52,500 nt of DNA from positions 13,243,663 through 13,296,162 of the forward strand of contig CM060327.1 in the NCBI GenBank assembly GCA_030674155.1, read 5' to 3'. A program made the position numbers and the translations under genes. The first letter of the stretch is position 1; each line of letters begins with the position of its first letter. This stretch comes from Stramonita haemastoma (taxonomy: Eukaryota > Mollusca > Gastropoda > Neogastropoda > Muricidae). Below, piece by piece: positions 1-12,164 of this stretch. The notes below the pieces were generated by a model. It did no database searches. It had not been told where the DNA came from and saw only the letters and a list, made by a program, of their open reading frames with translations.

Positions 1-544
1 GTATCTCTAGGCCCTGTTGACTCAGTGATATGTTTATTTTGATCGGAAGCGTGGAGCGCAGTCCTGTCACGTAGTCTCATAGCACACGCTCTTCCATAGT
101 AGCGTCATTTCGTCATCCTCATAACCATTGGTCATCATACAAAAAAAAGAAAAATGCCTCTGATTCTGTAGCCGCAGTTTCTCCGCTCTAGCGGTGACAT
201 CAGTTTCAGTTTTCCTCGTATGCTTCTGTGCCTGTGATGAGTTTGTGTCAAATCTTCGGGTTCCGAATTTCACCAAAGAAGGTAAAATTGGAGGGATATT
301 GTGGTGGTCGCTACCCAAGGTGGACGTCTGATCAATCTTGCTCTGTGACTGAGCTATTACTGCCGTTAGCACGGAGCTTAGTAGGTGTGTCCTGCTCAGA
401 ACAGGTACCACTGAACACCACCAAAGTGACCCAGAAGCATTGCAGGGCCCCTCTGGCTGTTGCCCTGACAATACCCTAATATGATAGGCTCCATGTGGAA
501 TTCTAACCTTGAGAATAAGACACAACGAATCTGGGTATGGCTAG

Positions 545-880
545 AGCAGAAATATTGAAATGAGCAAAGAAAGAAGAGCAGGACAGGAACGTTACAAAAG
601 AAAAGGCAGCAAAACAAATAGAGGCATATACTGGAAGTCATAACGATGAAACCTTAAGACAGACATTTTTCTGTGCCCATTGTCACTACAAGTGAGAAAA
701 CATCTTCCCCAAATAGACGGGATATTAGTTATCAAAGAAAGGAAACAAAACACTATGCATGATCTCCTTCTGTTTTCGTTCTGTCAGTTTTTTCATGTTT
801 TTTTTTTTCATCAGCTGTTGTTTTCCATGACCAGACAGCCGGTAGGATAAAGTAAATTACAGTCGTTAATGAAGAAAAGC
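545..880 (+). repeat. Module J copy 1 (non-repetitive core of the purine-array field)
   Basis: About 300 bp of ordinary-complexity DNA that recurs at 2870-3175, 3955-4262 and 5120-5425 in the same orientation. The best-conserved part reads 'aaatagacgggatattagt' followed by 'tatcaaagaaaggaaacaaaac', a pyrimidine stretch, 'gctgttgttttcc' (anchor at 815) and 'agccggtagga'. Each copy is followed within about 100 bp by a purine-rich array, here GACA/GATA. I recognise no protein or known transposon in it. The 5' boundary is soft. Confidence 0.75.
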
Positions 881-930
881 GAGAAAAGAGAGGGAGAAAG
901 AAAGAAAGGTAGAGAGTGGCAGATAGGGAC

Positions 931-1005
931 AGTCAGACAGACAGACAGACAGATAGGTAGACAGACAGACAGATAGATAGACAGATAGATAGCTAGATAG
1001 CTAGC

Positions 1006-1037
<32 letters not shown>

Positions 1038-1076
1038 TAGACATATAGATAGACAGACAGACAGACAAACAGATAG

Positions 1077-1108
<32 letters not shown>

Positions 1109-1121
1109 CAGATAGACAGAG

Positions 1122-1176
<55 letters not shown>

Positions 1177-1212
1177 TAGACATATAGATAGACAGACAGA
1201 CAAACAGATAGG

Positions 1213-1304
<92 letters not shown>
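931..1304 (+). repeat. (GACA)n/(GATA)n compound tetranucleotide microsatellite
   Basis: Blocks of GACA and GATA alternate over about 370 bp, ending in a nearly pure GATA run (about 1210-1304). The minus-strand open frames across it read only Leu-Ser-Ile-Tyr or Leu-Ser-Val-Cys repeats and are artefacts. The block mosaic suggests repeated C/T interconversion and spread of the GATA and GACA variants. Confidence 0.97.
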
Positions 1305-1831
1305 GACAAAGGCAGAGACAGAGAAGCAAAAACAGACACGCAGATGAATAGACAGAGACAGAGGAGAGACAAAAACACAGTGAAACACCATGACAATGAG
1401 TGAACAAATATTTTTGAATTAAAAAAATCTTATTTTGAATTAATTTTCCAATTGATGAAAAGGAAGAAGCCCTTTTGATGACGTTTTGCATCTAGCCCCC
1501 AATCAAGAAAAAGTAATGAAAATAACAAAAGGTAAACAAAAAACCCCAAACGAAAACAAGATCTGAAAGAGAATCAATCACGCAACAATATCAATACAAA
1601 AACCTGACAGTATAGAAAATGAATATTAAAGAAAATGGCAAGAATAGCTAAAAAATGATGAAGGGAAGAAAAACAACAAATATCTTCAAAAGTAAAGAAT
1701 TCAAAAACAAGACGAAGAAAATGAGCACATGGGAAAAACAAATGATTACAGAGACACACTTCAAAGGTGAGAAGCATGAAAGAGAAAGAGGGAGCGCTGT
1801 CATGGGGAAGATAGCAAGGGAACATAGTAGG
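1305..1831. other. A-rich spacer between arrays, no gene seen
   Basis: AT- and A-rich DNA with no recognisable gene. It corresponds in position to the spacers at 3605-3765 and 4500-4605, each lying between a tetranucleotide/GA array and a later GGA or GAA array. Confidence 0.6.
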
Positions 1832-1863
1832 AAAGAGAGAGAGAGAGAGAGAGAGAGGAGGAG

Positions 1864-1934
<71 letters not shown>

Positions 1935-2023
1935 CAGAGACAGAGACAGAGACAGAGACAGAGAGAGGAGAGACGAGAGAGAGAGAGAGACAGAGAGAGA
2001 GAGACAGAGAGAGAGAGAGAGAC

Positions 2024-2089
<66 letters not shown>

Positions 2090-2272
2090 CAGAGAGAGAG
2101 AGAGAGACAGAGAGAGAGAGAGAGCAGAGAGAGAGAGACAGAGAGAGAGAGAGAGACGAGAGAGAAGAGAGACAGAGAGAGAGAGAGAGACAGAGACAGA
2201 GAGAGCCAGCCAGCCAGCCAGCAGCCAGACTGACAGACAGCCAGCCAGCCAGCCAGCCAGCAGCCAGCAGCC

Positions 2273-2307
<35 letters not shown>
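1832..2307 (+). repeat. (GA)n / (GAGACA)n / (CCAG)n / (GACA)n purine-rich array
   Basis: Nearly 480 bp of GA dinucleotides with GAGACA hexamers (about 1915-1962), then CCAG-type tetramers (about 2206-2270), then GACA (about 2275-2307). Almost every base up to about 2200 is a purine apart from the C of GACA. Open frames on both strands (Arg-Glu or Leu-Ser repeats) are artefacts. Confidence 0.97.
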
Positions 2308-2330
2308 AACAAAAGAAAAAAATAGGAAAA

Positions 2331-2590
2331 GACGAAGAAGACGAAGAAGAAGATGAAGAAGATAAAAAAGAAGAAGAAGAAGAAGAAGAAGAAGAAGAAG
2401 GAAGAAGAAGAAGAAGAAGAAGAAGAAGAAGAACAAGAAGAAGAACAAGAAGAAGAACAAGAAGAAGAACAAGAACAAGAACAAGAACAAGAAGAACAAG
2501 TACAAGAAGAACAAGAAGAAGAAGAACAACAAAAACAAAAACAAGAACAAGAACAACAAGAACAAGAACAAGAACAAGAAGACAACAACA
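2331..2590 (+). repeat. (GAA)n trinucleotide array with CAA/GAACAA variants
   Basis: About 250 bp of GAA with interspersed AAC/CAA triplets, becoming more diverse toward 2590. The + strand frame reads Lys/Glu/Gln and the minus strand reads Leu/Phe/Ser; neither looks like a real protein. GAA arrays recur at the same relative place before module J4 (4605-4980). Confidence 0.97.
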
Positions 2591-2765
2591 AAAAGGGCAG
2601 AGACAACAACGAGAAGAAGAAACACACAAAAAAAGAAAACAGGAACAATTTACAAAAAGAGGAAGTAATAAATATGTCACCACGTGTAACGTTTTCTGAT
2701 TACAAGATCTAACACCACAAAGGAATTATTTTTTTTTTCCTCAATCCTCCTTTTCCTTCCAAGAA

Positions 2766-2869
<104 letters not shown>

Positions 2870-3175
2870 CATGAAAAAGGATACAAAAAATCTGAACGCA
2901 TGCATGTTTGGAAGCGGTAGAGACACAAAAGTGTAAAACCACATTAATTTTTGCTGTACCAGTTAAAACAGCTAGCTAGCGAGAATATAGCCAGCCCCCC
3001 TAAAAACGGACCAGACATTAGTTAGGAGGGAAAAGGAAACACAGGATACATGTATCTCTCTTCGTGTTTATGTCCCGTCATTGCTTCATGTTTTCTTTTC
3101 ATCTGCCGTTGTTTTCCAAGACAAGACAGCCGGTAGGAAGTGGTGAATCAAAGTTGCGAAATGAAAATAGTGTGA
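2870..3175 (+). repeat. Module J copy 2
   Basis: Shares with J1, J3 and J4 the sequence around 'gacattagtta', 'catgttttcttttcatctg', 'gttgttttccaag' and 'agccggtaggaag'. It is more diverged than J1 and J4 in its 5' half. A GATA array begins right after it (3204). Confidence 0.75.
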
Positions 3176-3202
3176 TGGATCGTGCGTGCTTAAAAGAGAG
3201 GG

Positions 3203-3470
<268 letters not shown>

Positions 3471-3479
3471 AGAGACTCC

Positions 3480-3615
3480 GGTGTGTGTGTGCGTGCGTGC
3501 GTGTGTGTGTATGTGTGTGTGTGTGTGCGTGTAAGAGAGATAGTGTATGTGTGTGTATCTGTGTGTTTGTGTGTTTGTAAGTGTGTGTGTATGTGTGTGT
3601 GTGTTTGTATGTGTA
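3480..3615 (+). repeat. Imperfect (GT)n array
   Basis: GT dinucleotides with GC, AT and TT interruptions over about 130 bp. It follows the tetranucleotide array and precedes an A-rich spacer. Confidence 0.93.
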
Positions 3616-3734
3616 ATATAAAACAGAAATATGAAAAAAACTGAAGATGCCTGAAAATCTCTCTGGAAAAAAAATCCAAAAAGACTGTACAAAACTGTAA
3701 AATAAAACCAGAAAAAGTTCTAGAAACGACGTTA

Positions 3735-3835
3735 AAGAAGAAAGAGGAAGAGGAGTAGGTGGAAAAGGAAGCGGGGGAGGAGGAGGAGGAGGATGAAGAA
3801 GAGGAGGAGGAGGAGAGGGAAGAGAAAGAGGTCAA
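3735..3835 (+). repeat. (GGA)n/(GAA)n purine-rich array
   Basis: About 100 bp of GGA and GAA triplets. By position it corresponds to the GAA array before module J4, so it may be a degenerate equivalent. Confidence 0.85.
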
Positions 3836-3954
3836 TGAAGAAACAAACAACGGAAATGGAAGAAAAAAGTTGTAAAAGAAAAAGAACTCTGAGGGAGAGT
3901 CTAAGACAGATTCTAATTATACTGTCTCACAGCATAAAGTAAATAATCTTTCCT

Positions 3955-4262
3955 TATTCTTCCGCCCTTCCAGGCAGGGTTTTTTTTTTGGCAATATCGG
4001 AGAGGGATAGGAAAACATCTCAACAGGAAATAAGTTAGAAAAGTGTTAGGGATATTATTAAAAAAGAAAAAAAAAACAGTGCAAGAGACACATTCATTTT
4101 TGTGGTGCGAGCTATCAGAAGCAGTGAAAACAGAGTCTCTCAAAATAGACTGGACAAGAAGCAAAGCATATTACTGTCCTACCATTTTTGTCCTGTCATT
4201 TTTTCGTATTTTTTATCTACTGTTGTTTTCTAAGATAGGAGAACTAAGAGTAAAGAGTAAGG
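3955..4262 (+). repeat. Module J copy 3
   Basis: Shares 'caaaatagac.gga' and the pyrimidine stretch before 'ctactgttgttttc' (anchor at 4220) with the other J copies. This is the most diverged copy: the terminal 'agccggtagga' is replaced by unrelated sequence. A GA array follows immediately. Confidence 0.65.
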
Positions 4263-4305
4263 AGTAAGAGAGACAGAAGAGAGAAGAGAGAGAAGAGAGA
4301 GAGGG

Positions 4306-4337
<32 letters not shown>

Positions 4338-4425
4338 GGGAGAGAGAGGAGAGGGAGAGAGAGAGAGAGGGGGGGGGGAGGGGGGGCAGGAGACAGGTGA
4401 GGGAGATAGAGAGAGAGACAGAAAG
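4263..4425 (+). repeat. (GA)n with G-rich core
   Basis: Imperfect GA repeat containing two G runs (about 4368-4386). Homopurine on the + strand. Followed by (GT)n-like sequence to about 4493. Confidence 0.95.
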
Positions 4426-4604
4426 TGTGCGTGTTTACATAATTATATGTGTGTTTACGTGTGCGTGTGAGTGAGTGAGTGTGTATGTGTGTGGCTCCGT
4501 GTCTCACACAAAACAAAAATATTAATGACACAATGTTGTCAGAAAATATCACAGAAACAAGACAAACTCCTTTAACTCTGAAACGAAAAAAGTCAAATCC
4601 TCAA

Positions 4605-4980
4605 AAGAAGAAGAAGAAGAAGAAGAAGAAGAAAGAAGAAGAAGAAGAAGAAGAAAGAAGAAGAAGAAGAAGAAGAAGAACAAGAAAGAACAAGAACAAG
4701 AAGAAGAAGAAGAAACAAGAAGAAGAAGAGCAGACCAAGAACACGAAGAAGAAGAGGAACACGAAGAACAAACAAAAAGAAGAACAAGAAGAAGAACACG
4801 GAAAGAATTATGATGAATTGCGAAGAAGAATGCAAAGGAGAAGAAGAAGAAAAAAAAAACAAAACAAGAACATGTACAAGAAAAAACTAAGATCAAGAAC
4901 AAAAAAAAGAAGAACGAGAAGAAGAACAAGACCAAAAAGAAGAAGACCGAGAAGAAGAACAAGAAGAAGATGACCAAGAA
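4605..4980 (+). repeat. (GAA)n trinucleotide array with AAC variants
   Basis: About 375 bp of GAA triplets with increasing AAC, CGA and CAA substitutions toward the 3' end. The + strand Lys/Arg-rich open frame is an artefact. It lies directly 5' of module J4. Confidence 0.96.
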
Positions 4981-5119
4981 CAACAAGAAAAAACACTAAA
5001 CACAAACAGTTTGATAAAGAATGGGGGAAAAAAACTATGACAGCATCCATGGCAGATTGTGCGCGATTATATTATCTAGAAGCATAAAATACACTCTTTT
5101 CTCATTTTTCTCTTAATCC

Positions 5120-5425
5120 AGAGGTATTTTTTCTACCAAAATGGAGGGGAGGGAGAGAGAGAACGAAACATGTTTGGGAATAATAGAGAAATAAAAGGGT
5201 AAAAAAAAAACCCTATTTTTGTTGTTCCCGTTATCACAAACCAGTGAGAATACAGCCCCCAAAATAGACGGGACATTAGTTATCAAAGAAAGGAAACAAA
5301 ACACATTACTCTCCTCCTGTTCTCTTTCTGTCACTTTTCCATGTTTTCTTTTCATCTGCTGTTGTTTTCCGTGACAGGACCGCTGGTAGGAGGTAGTATT
5401 TTAGAGTTGTTAATTGAAACTAAGG
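5120..5425 (+). repeat. Module J copy 4
   Basis: Closest to J1. Both carry 'aaatagacggga.attagt' and 'tatcaaagaaaggaaac', then 'catctgctgttgttttcc' or its near equivalent (anchor at 5359) and a 'ggtagga' end. Flanked 5' by a GAA array and 3' by a GT array. Confidence 0.78.
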
Positions 5426-5439
5426 AAATGGATGATGTG

Positions 5440-5556
5440 TGTGTAAGAATGAACTGTGTGTTTATGTGTGCATGCACGAGCACATCGCCTATGTGAGTGT
5501 GTGTGTGCATGGTGTGTGGGCGTACACACCCACGCTGAGTGTGTGTGTGTGTGTGG

Positions 5557-5626
<70 letters not shown>

Positions 5627-5635
5627 TGGAGAGGA
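5440..5635 (+). repeat. (GT)n array
   Basis: Imperfect GT to about 5535, then nearly pure GT with occasional GG slips to 5625. Frames reading Cys-Val or Thr-His repeats are artefacts. Confidence 0.96.
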
Positions 5636-5800
5636 AGAAGAAGAAAGAAAGAAGAAGAAAGAAGAGAGAGAGAGAGACAGACAGAGAGAGAGAGACAAGA
5701 CAGAGAGAAACAGAGAGAAAAAGAGAGACATAGGGAGAGACACACAGACACACAAACAAACAGACAAACAAAAATTCAGACAAACTGGCGACAAGGGGGA
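5636..5800 (+). repeat. GA/GACA/CAAA purine-rich low-complexity tract
   Basis: Degenerate GAA, GA and GACA repeats grading into CAAA. Homopurine-biased on the + strand like the rest of this field. Confidence 0.85.
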
Positions 5801-6189
5801 GCGAAAATACAAAACATTTAGAGAAAGAACATACAGTCTGGGAAAAACAGCCAGACTGACAAAAAGATATCAGACAGAAACACAGAGAAGATAGGGTAAT
5901 GGAGCACAAAACGAAAAAAAAGAGGAGTTGGGGGCGGGGGGAGTGGATTGGATGGTGATGGTGCCACACTCTTCGAGGTGAGACAGAGAGAAAAAAGAGG
6001 GAAAGAGAGACACAGAGAGAGAGAAAGACAGCCGTTGCGGTAAAAGCCGTGTTAAAAGCATTCTTACACAAACAAGAGGAGTAAATTAAAAATCGATTCC
6101 TATTAGTCAGGAAAAGGGAACATAAAAGCCAAAAAAACCATCCCCCAAAAATTAGAGGGTAGAAAGGTATTAACAGGCAAGTAGAAGAG

Positions 6190-6680
6190 ATGAGAGAGAG
6201 AGAGAGAGAGAGGAGGGATGGAGGAGAGAGAGAGAAGAAGGGAGAGAGAGAGGAGAGAGAGAGATGAGGAAGAGTGAAGATGCAGAACGAGAGAAGACAG
6301 ACAGACAGACAAGACAGAAAGACAGACAGACAGAAAAAGACAGACAGGATAAACAGACAGCACGGAGAACGAGAGATGAGAGAGAAGGAGGAAAGAAAAG
6401 AGAGAGAGAGAGAGAGAAAGAAGAGAGAAGAGAGAGAGAGAGGAGAGAGAGAGAGAAGAGAGAGAGAGAAGAAGAGAGAGAGGAGAGAGAGAGGAGAAAA
6501 AGGAAGAGAAGAGACAGAAGACAGAGAGAGGAACAGAGAAGAAGAGACAGAGACAGAGAGACAGAGAACAGAGAGCAGAGAGACAGAGAAGAGACAGAGA
6601 GACAGAGAGACAGAGAGACAAGAACAGACAGACGAGAGTAGCGAAAGTGAGAGGGAGAGAGAGTGACAGAGAGACATAGT
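6190..6680 (+). repeat. (GA)n/(GACA)n purine-rich array
   Basis: Almost 500 bp of GA with GACA and GAA slips. Arg-Glu or Leu-Ser frames on either strand are translations of the repeat, not genes. Confidence 0.96.
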
Positions 6681-6774
6681 GCGACAAAGAGTAAATAGAT
6701 TTAACAAGCCTATAGACCCGGGACCAAGATTGGCGGACACATGCGTATGTTTGCACTAACAGAAGAACAAACCG

Positions 6775-7179
<405 letters not shown>

Positions 7180-7180
<1 letters not shown>

Positions 7181-7224
7181 ACACACACACGCACGCACGC
7201 ACGCACGCACGCACAGCACGCACG

Positions 7225-7257
<33 letters not shown>

Positions 7258-7276
7258 CACACACACACACACACAA
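7180..7276 (+). repeat. (CA)n/(CGCA)n array
   Basis: CA dinucleotides with a GCAC block (about 7189-7230). It directly abuts the GACA array. Confidence 0.96.
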
Positions 7277-7381
7277 AGAAGCAAGACTAACTCACCACTG
7301 ACGCTTGTCTTCACTCCAGAGTTTGAAGATTACCTGTACACAGAGAGAAAATAAGGACCAATTATAGACAGAAAAAAATGA

Positions 7382-7610
<229 letters not shown>

Positions 7611-7649
7611 ATAGCCCCTCGGTTTCGTTAGTAAAACACTGGTAACAAA

Positions 7650-8325
7650 TAACAAACAGAGTTGTCATTATAATATCCTTTTTCATACAAATCATACACA
7701 CAAACACACACACATGCGCACGCTTGCGCGCATACACATACACACATATATACACATGTACACGCGCGCGTGCGCGTGCACTCGAGATTGCGGGTAACCA
7801 GCCTTTGGTTTGCAACTAACATAAAACATGTAGAAATCTGAAAAACAGCCATTCCATGTGATAACCCTTCCTTTTCATCGTAGAGTCAAAGACAGATTGA
7901 AAAGATGGCAAGAGAATAATTCACTAACGAATTTTTACTAAAATCTTAGTCCTTCAGTTTATAAAGAGAAAACAGTTTTCATATCTTCATTATCATTAAT
8001 ATCAAACATCTTCTTAAACCCATGACGTTCTCAAAGAAGGCAACATGAATTGTGTACCACTTCAAGTCGTGCATAAAATTTGGGGAGCTCTACCCGGAAT
8101 AAGCGCGTCGCCACAAGAACAGCGCCACCCATTATTTTCTTTTATTTGGTTAGCACATCCATGAATGCTCTAGACAAAACCAAGTTTAACTATGATAAGA
8201 CAAATAAACGTCTCGCGTGATCTTCTATGGATAACAGTTCCCAAATCTGAAGATAATGATCTACAGTTCATGATGATCATTAGAAAAGGTTTCTCCGGAC
8301 TGTCCATGTGATGATTATGCATGTG
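7650..8325. other. Unique-looking DNA, no gene seen
   Basis: A short alternating purine-pyrimidine stretch lies at 7690-7785 (CA, TA and CG steps). Otherwise this is ordinary AT-rich sequence in which I see no gene or recognisable element. Confidence 0.5.
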
Positions 8326-8329
8326 GGAC

Positions 8330-8545
8330 TATAGCACCATCTATGATCCATCCTAAGCTGTGGCTCCAAGCAGTATGTTTAGAGCAGCTCTGCACGCGAC
8401 TTGTAACATTGCACATACTAAGAGGGATAGGAAATCGACGGTGAATGCTGCGAGTTTTTGGACTACTGGCACACTATATTGCGTGACTGGCCTTTTACGT
8501 TGTTTTCCTTTTACTTCTGTTCCTTTTTTGTTGTTGTTGTTGTCG
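8330..8545 (+). repeat. Dispersed repeat I, copy 1
   Basis: Matches 9785-9985 in direct orientation. Shared landmarks are 'atagcacc', 'ctgcacgc.actt', 'cata.taagag.gggca/ta', 'ttgcgtgactgg' and 'ttctgttccttttttg'. A (TTG)n run (8528-8556) follows. I assign no known family. Confidence 0.7.
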
Positions 8546-8699
8546 TTGTTGTTGTTAGATGTGGGTGTAGTCTGCCCAAGTTTACTTATTGTGAATCAAC
8601 ACTAGTTATCAGGTTACCTAAATAGATATGCGGATCTTGTTTGTATATTTCTGTTAGCTGCTATTTCAGGTTGTTCCCGTCTCTGTCTCTGTCTCTGTC

Positions 8700-8784
8700 A
8701 ATCTCTCTCTCTCACTCTCTCTCTCTCACACACACACATACAACACACACACACACACACACACACACCACACAACACACACAC

Positions 8785-8831
<47 letters not shown>

Positions 8832-8852
8832 CACACACACACACACACACAT
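8700..8852 (+). repeat. (CT)n then (CA)n array
   Basis: A short CT run (8700-8727) passes directly into a CA run with single-base slips to about 8852. Confidence 0.96.
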
Positions 8853-9211
8853 TTCACATCTCCGTCATTCAATAACCCTCTCGCACCACAAGTAGAAGAA
8901 CCCGTGCACTGATAGCGTCCATACGAGCGTTGGTGGCAAAACGCACCGAGTCACACCTGAGAGTTTGTTTACACTCCATGCCCCAAGGGGAGAATCGGAT
9001 GAATCTGGTATTAGTTGCATTAATCAGCACATCTCTTGGGAGAGAGATTCGATCTCTGGGGAGATGGGTGGGGGTTAAAGGCAGTTGAAGTGACAGGCGA
9101 TCTGATAGCAATGCGGATACAGTGGTATCATTCTCATCCTGTTTTTACAGGTTGCAGGTCTGAATCTGATGAAAAGTGAGATGGTAGGAAAGTATCTTGT
9201 ACCTACTCTGT

Positions 9212-9398
9212 GAGTCACTGGTGTACGGACACAGTGAGACACATACTGGGTGCATTTTCTGGCCAACAGGTAGAGAGTGCTGAATCCTGTATGAAATGCC
9301 ATGCTTGCTGAAACACTTAAAAAAAGCGGAAACGATGTACATTTTTCGAGAAGCCATGTATTGGTTTTATAGAACATTTCAGAGTAGTTGAATTCAAA
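9212..9398 (+). repeat. Diverged tandem duplication H, unit 1
   Basis: Begins 'cactggtgta', continues through 'gaaa/gacacatac', 'ttttctggc', 'gcttgctg.aacactt', and ends near 'tatagaacatttcagagt' and 'atatttattga'. Unit 2 repeats these landmarks in the same order about 200 bp downstream. Confidence 0.75.
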
Positions 9399-9410
9399 TA
9401 TTTATTGAGA

Positions 9411-9632
9411 GCTCACTGGTGTATCCATATATGGAAATAATGAAACACATACCGACTGTGTTTTTTCTGGCTAAGAGTTAAAGTGGTGTATCATTTAAGG
9501 AATATCACGCTTGCTGGAACACTTCGAGAAAAAACAAAACTTAGTGCATTATTTTTTTTTTGGAAGCAAGACATTCCTTGCTATCTTTATAGATCATCTC
9601 AGAGTCGTCGACACCAAGTATTTATCTGAATC
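9411..9632 (+). repeat. Diverged tandem duplication H, unit 2
   Basis: Direct repeat of 9212-9398: 'cactggtgta', 'gaaacacatacc', 'tttttctggc', 'gcttgctggaacacttc', then 'tatagatcatctcagagtc' and 'gtatttatctgaa'. Divergence is substantial, so the duplication is old. Confidence 0.75.
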
Positions 9633-9784
9633 TATACAGTTTACACAGTAAGCAAACTTCGGGCAAAGGAGTACATTTATCGCGTGTTCTTCGTTTTGCC
9701 AAGCTTCCCAGCTCCTCTACAGATCATTTAAGTCCAAGGTGACCGCGAGAATTTCCCTTTGGACACGCTGAATGGCTGTGATAT

Positions 9785-9985
9785 GATGGGATAGCACCGC
9801 CCATTACCGCGGCTTGGGGCTCTGTCCGCTATAGTAAGTACGGCACTGCACGCCACTTGGTGACATGCCAATATGAAGAGAGGGCAGAGATAGACAATGA
9901 ATACACCCAGTCTTCCAGTCTTGGCGCCCTACGTTGCGTGACTGGTCAGTTTCTTTTATTCGGTTCCTTGTTTTTTTGGTGCCTA
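9785..9985 (+). repeat. Dispersed repeat I, copy 2
   Basis: Direct copy of 8330-8545. The best-conserved segment is the 'cgttgcgtgactggtcag' region followed by a T-rich 'ggttccttgtttttttgg'. With copy 1 it flanks the H duplication. Confidence 0.7.
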
Positions 9986-10164
9986 TGAGGCGTCGTTTGT
10001 CTGTCCCTAGGTCACTGACCAAAGGAGACCCAGCGCTGATTCCTAGGTTGCTGAATAATGATGAAAAATGATGTTTGTTTTGGTTTTGTGTTTGCGAAGC
10101 GAGAAATGTTTTCGGGTTGGTATGACATTCCCTTCATCCCTCCATCTCTACCACAACTGTTTAT

Positions 10165-10290
10165 TTATCTATTTATCTACTTATTATTTCATTTTATTCT
10201 TTTATAGCAAGGATACTGGTATAAGTACTCAAGTGCTTTTTTTTAAGTCCAGTCCCATGTGTATGCAGTTTTGTAAATCTTGTTATCTAT
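10165..10290 (-). repeat. SINE A 3' tail fragment, minus strand
   Basis: Read on the minus strand this ends in an AT-rich TAAA/TAGA-type tail (10165-10200). It carries the family A signature: 'gtacttata' close to 'aaaaaaaagcac', and 'acatgggactgg' near 'ttacaaaactgc'. Same module as 17325-17460, 40244-40430 and 47393-47530. Confidence 0.7.
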
Positions 10291-10293
10291 GCA

Positions 10294-10360
10294 CTATGTG
10301 TGTGCGTGCGAGCATGCGTGCGTGCGTGCGCGTGCATGCGTGTATGCGTATGTGTTGCGC
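10294..10360. repeat. Alternating purine-pyrimidine (GT/GC/AT) tract
   Basis: Imperfect GTGC and GTAT steps with several CG dinucleotides. A modest low-complexity patch with Z-DNA potential. Confidence 0.75.
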
Positions 10361-10927
10361 TTATATGCAGGCATACTTACTCAAATTGGGCATGCATACG
10401 TACACGAGTTTTCACGTGCATAATTATGTGTATATGTGCATGCTCTCATGAGGGTATTTATGGTTTGTGCATTTGTTGGAATATAGGTTTGATTATGTGT
10501 GTGTGCACATTTTATCAGAGTGCAGCTAACATAGAACATGATTGTATTGTTGCTGTTTGGTGGACCATATTGATATGCTCATGCGGTTCTATATTCCAAA
10601 AGCTTTAAAATACTAACCAGTAAACCGGCCATATAGGTAAATTAAAATGTCAAAAAGCGTAAAACTGCTGGCCTGGGCAAAACACTTTGTTAGTGATGTA
10701 AGCAAAGTTACCAGGCCTACATTTACCTCGCTGCAAGGCTCTTGTAAACAGTGACAGACATCAACTTTTTCAAAGAAATTCCAGTTAATAAAGTGTATGA
10801 TCTGGGTGATGTCCTCATCTAGGGTGTTGGGAATAGCAGCAAACAACAGCAATAAATTGGCAAAACAGCCGCAACAGTACTGAACCAACAAAAACAACGA
10901 ACCGGCAAAACAACCAAAATACCACTG

Positions 10928-11005
10928 AACCACCACCACCACCACCACCACCACCACCACCACCACCACCACCACCACCACCACCACCACCACACCACCA
11001 CCACC

Positions 11006-11040
<35 letters not shown>

Positions 11041-11041
11041 A
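10928..11041 (+). repeat. Compound (CAC)n-(CAA)n trinucleotide array
   Basis: About 25 CAC/ACC triplets (10930-11006) pass without a gap into about 12 CAA triplets (to 11041). CAA/CAC degenerate triplets also precede the array. Frames reading Thr, His, Val or Gly repeats are artefacts. Confidence 0.97.
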
Positions 11042-11049
11042 CCGGCAAA

Positions 11050-12160
11050 ACAACCACAACGATGCCGAGCAATCAGCGATAAATGAGTTTGGAAAATCAG
11101 AACAGAAGCCATCCCCGCAAGAAAACTAGGAATAAACATAGACAGACAGAGAGGAAATGAACAGTGCCGTATGTACTGCACCCTGACCATGGCAAGAGTA
11201 CATACTTCACGACGACATGCCGTGTACTGGGTCAATGAACAACACCCGAACTCTTCAGCTCAATGCTCTGTAACACAACACTACAGTACTCTATACTACT
11301 GTGATGGGCGTAGCCCTAATCACCTCCCTTGTAGAAGGAGCAAAAAACAACGTCGTTGTGTTACTAAAATTGGACACACCAGCGAAAATTGAATGTTTTT
11401 TTTAATGTTTTTTGGCTTTATCTCGTCATCCTGCTTTCGTTTAGTGTATATACAAATCGCGTGACTTCATGCTGTGTCGTTGAACCTGTAGAACATGAAT
11501 AGAGAGACCGCATTTTACAAGGTTATAATCCTATCCAACTTCAAAGGCTCAAATGTGGGAGTTACTCTGTTTACGCTTTCCTATACTGTTTTATACACTA
11601 TAATGCACAACACCTAAATGCCGTAGTAATCATGGTGTTGTGATAGAAGGGAATGCACAATGAAACAATACTGATTCAAGACAGATGAATCCAACAATCA
11701 ATGCAAATATCTAAATCTACCAGAGGGGGTAGGCTTACTGAACAAATGGGACATAGTGGTAGTGACCACCGAGCCGAGAGCTGATCAAGTATACTAACTG
11801 TGGCATAAGCACCAGATTATATGGGTGTGTGCCAAGCTAACACCATACAAGAGGGCTCTGCCATCTGCTCAGATGATGTGGTGTACGGAGAGAGGAATTA
11901 ATAGTACTGAGACTATGCCATGTGGGATGTTTCTGTTACCTAGTGTATAGTGTGTATGTGGACCTGAGATAAAGTATTCTGCACTCAAACTAATGTTGTC
12001 ATATTTGCAGTTAACAATAAGTGGCAGGATAGCTTATCAATCAGAACGCACTTACACATTCGCATCTCTGCTGTGGAGACTCTCTCTGGAGATTTCTCTA
12101 CTGGACTTAACATTGAGACAGACTGCTCTCCCCTGAAAGTCGTTAATAGAGACTGCAAAA
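11050..12160. other. Unique-looking DNA, no gene seen
   Basis: Ordinary-complexity sequence. No open frame above about 75 codons, no recognisable element, and no copy found elsewhere in the window by eye. Confidence 0.5.
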
Positions 12161-12164
12161 ACCG

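Noticed and set aside
67..525. 152-codon minus-strand open frame of ordinary composition
   Set aside because: It is the longest non-repetitive frame of ordinary composition near the left end, but I recognise no domain. There is no splice or promoter support, and lengths like this occur by chance in 52 kb. It could be a repeat or exon fragment; a protein search against mollusc proteomes would decide.
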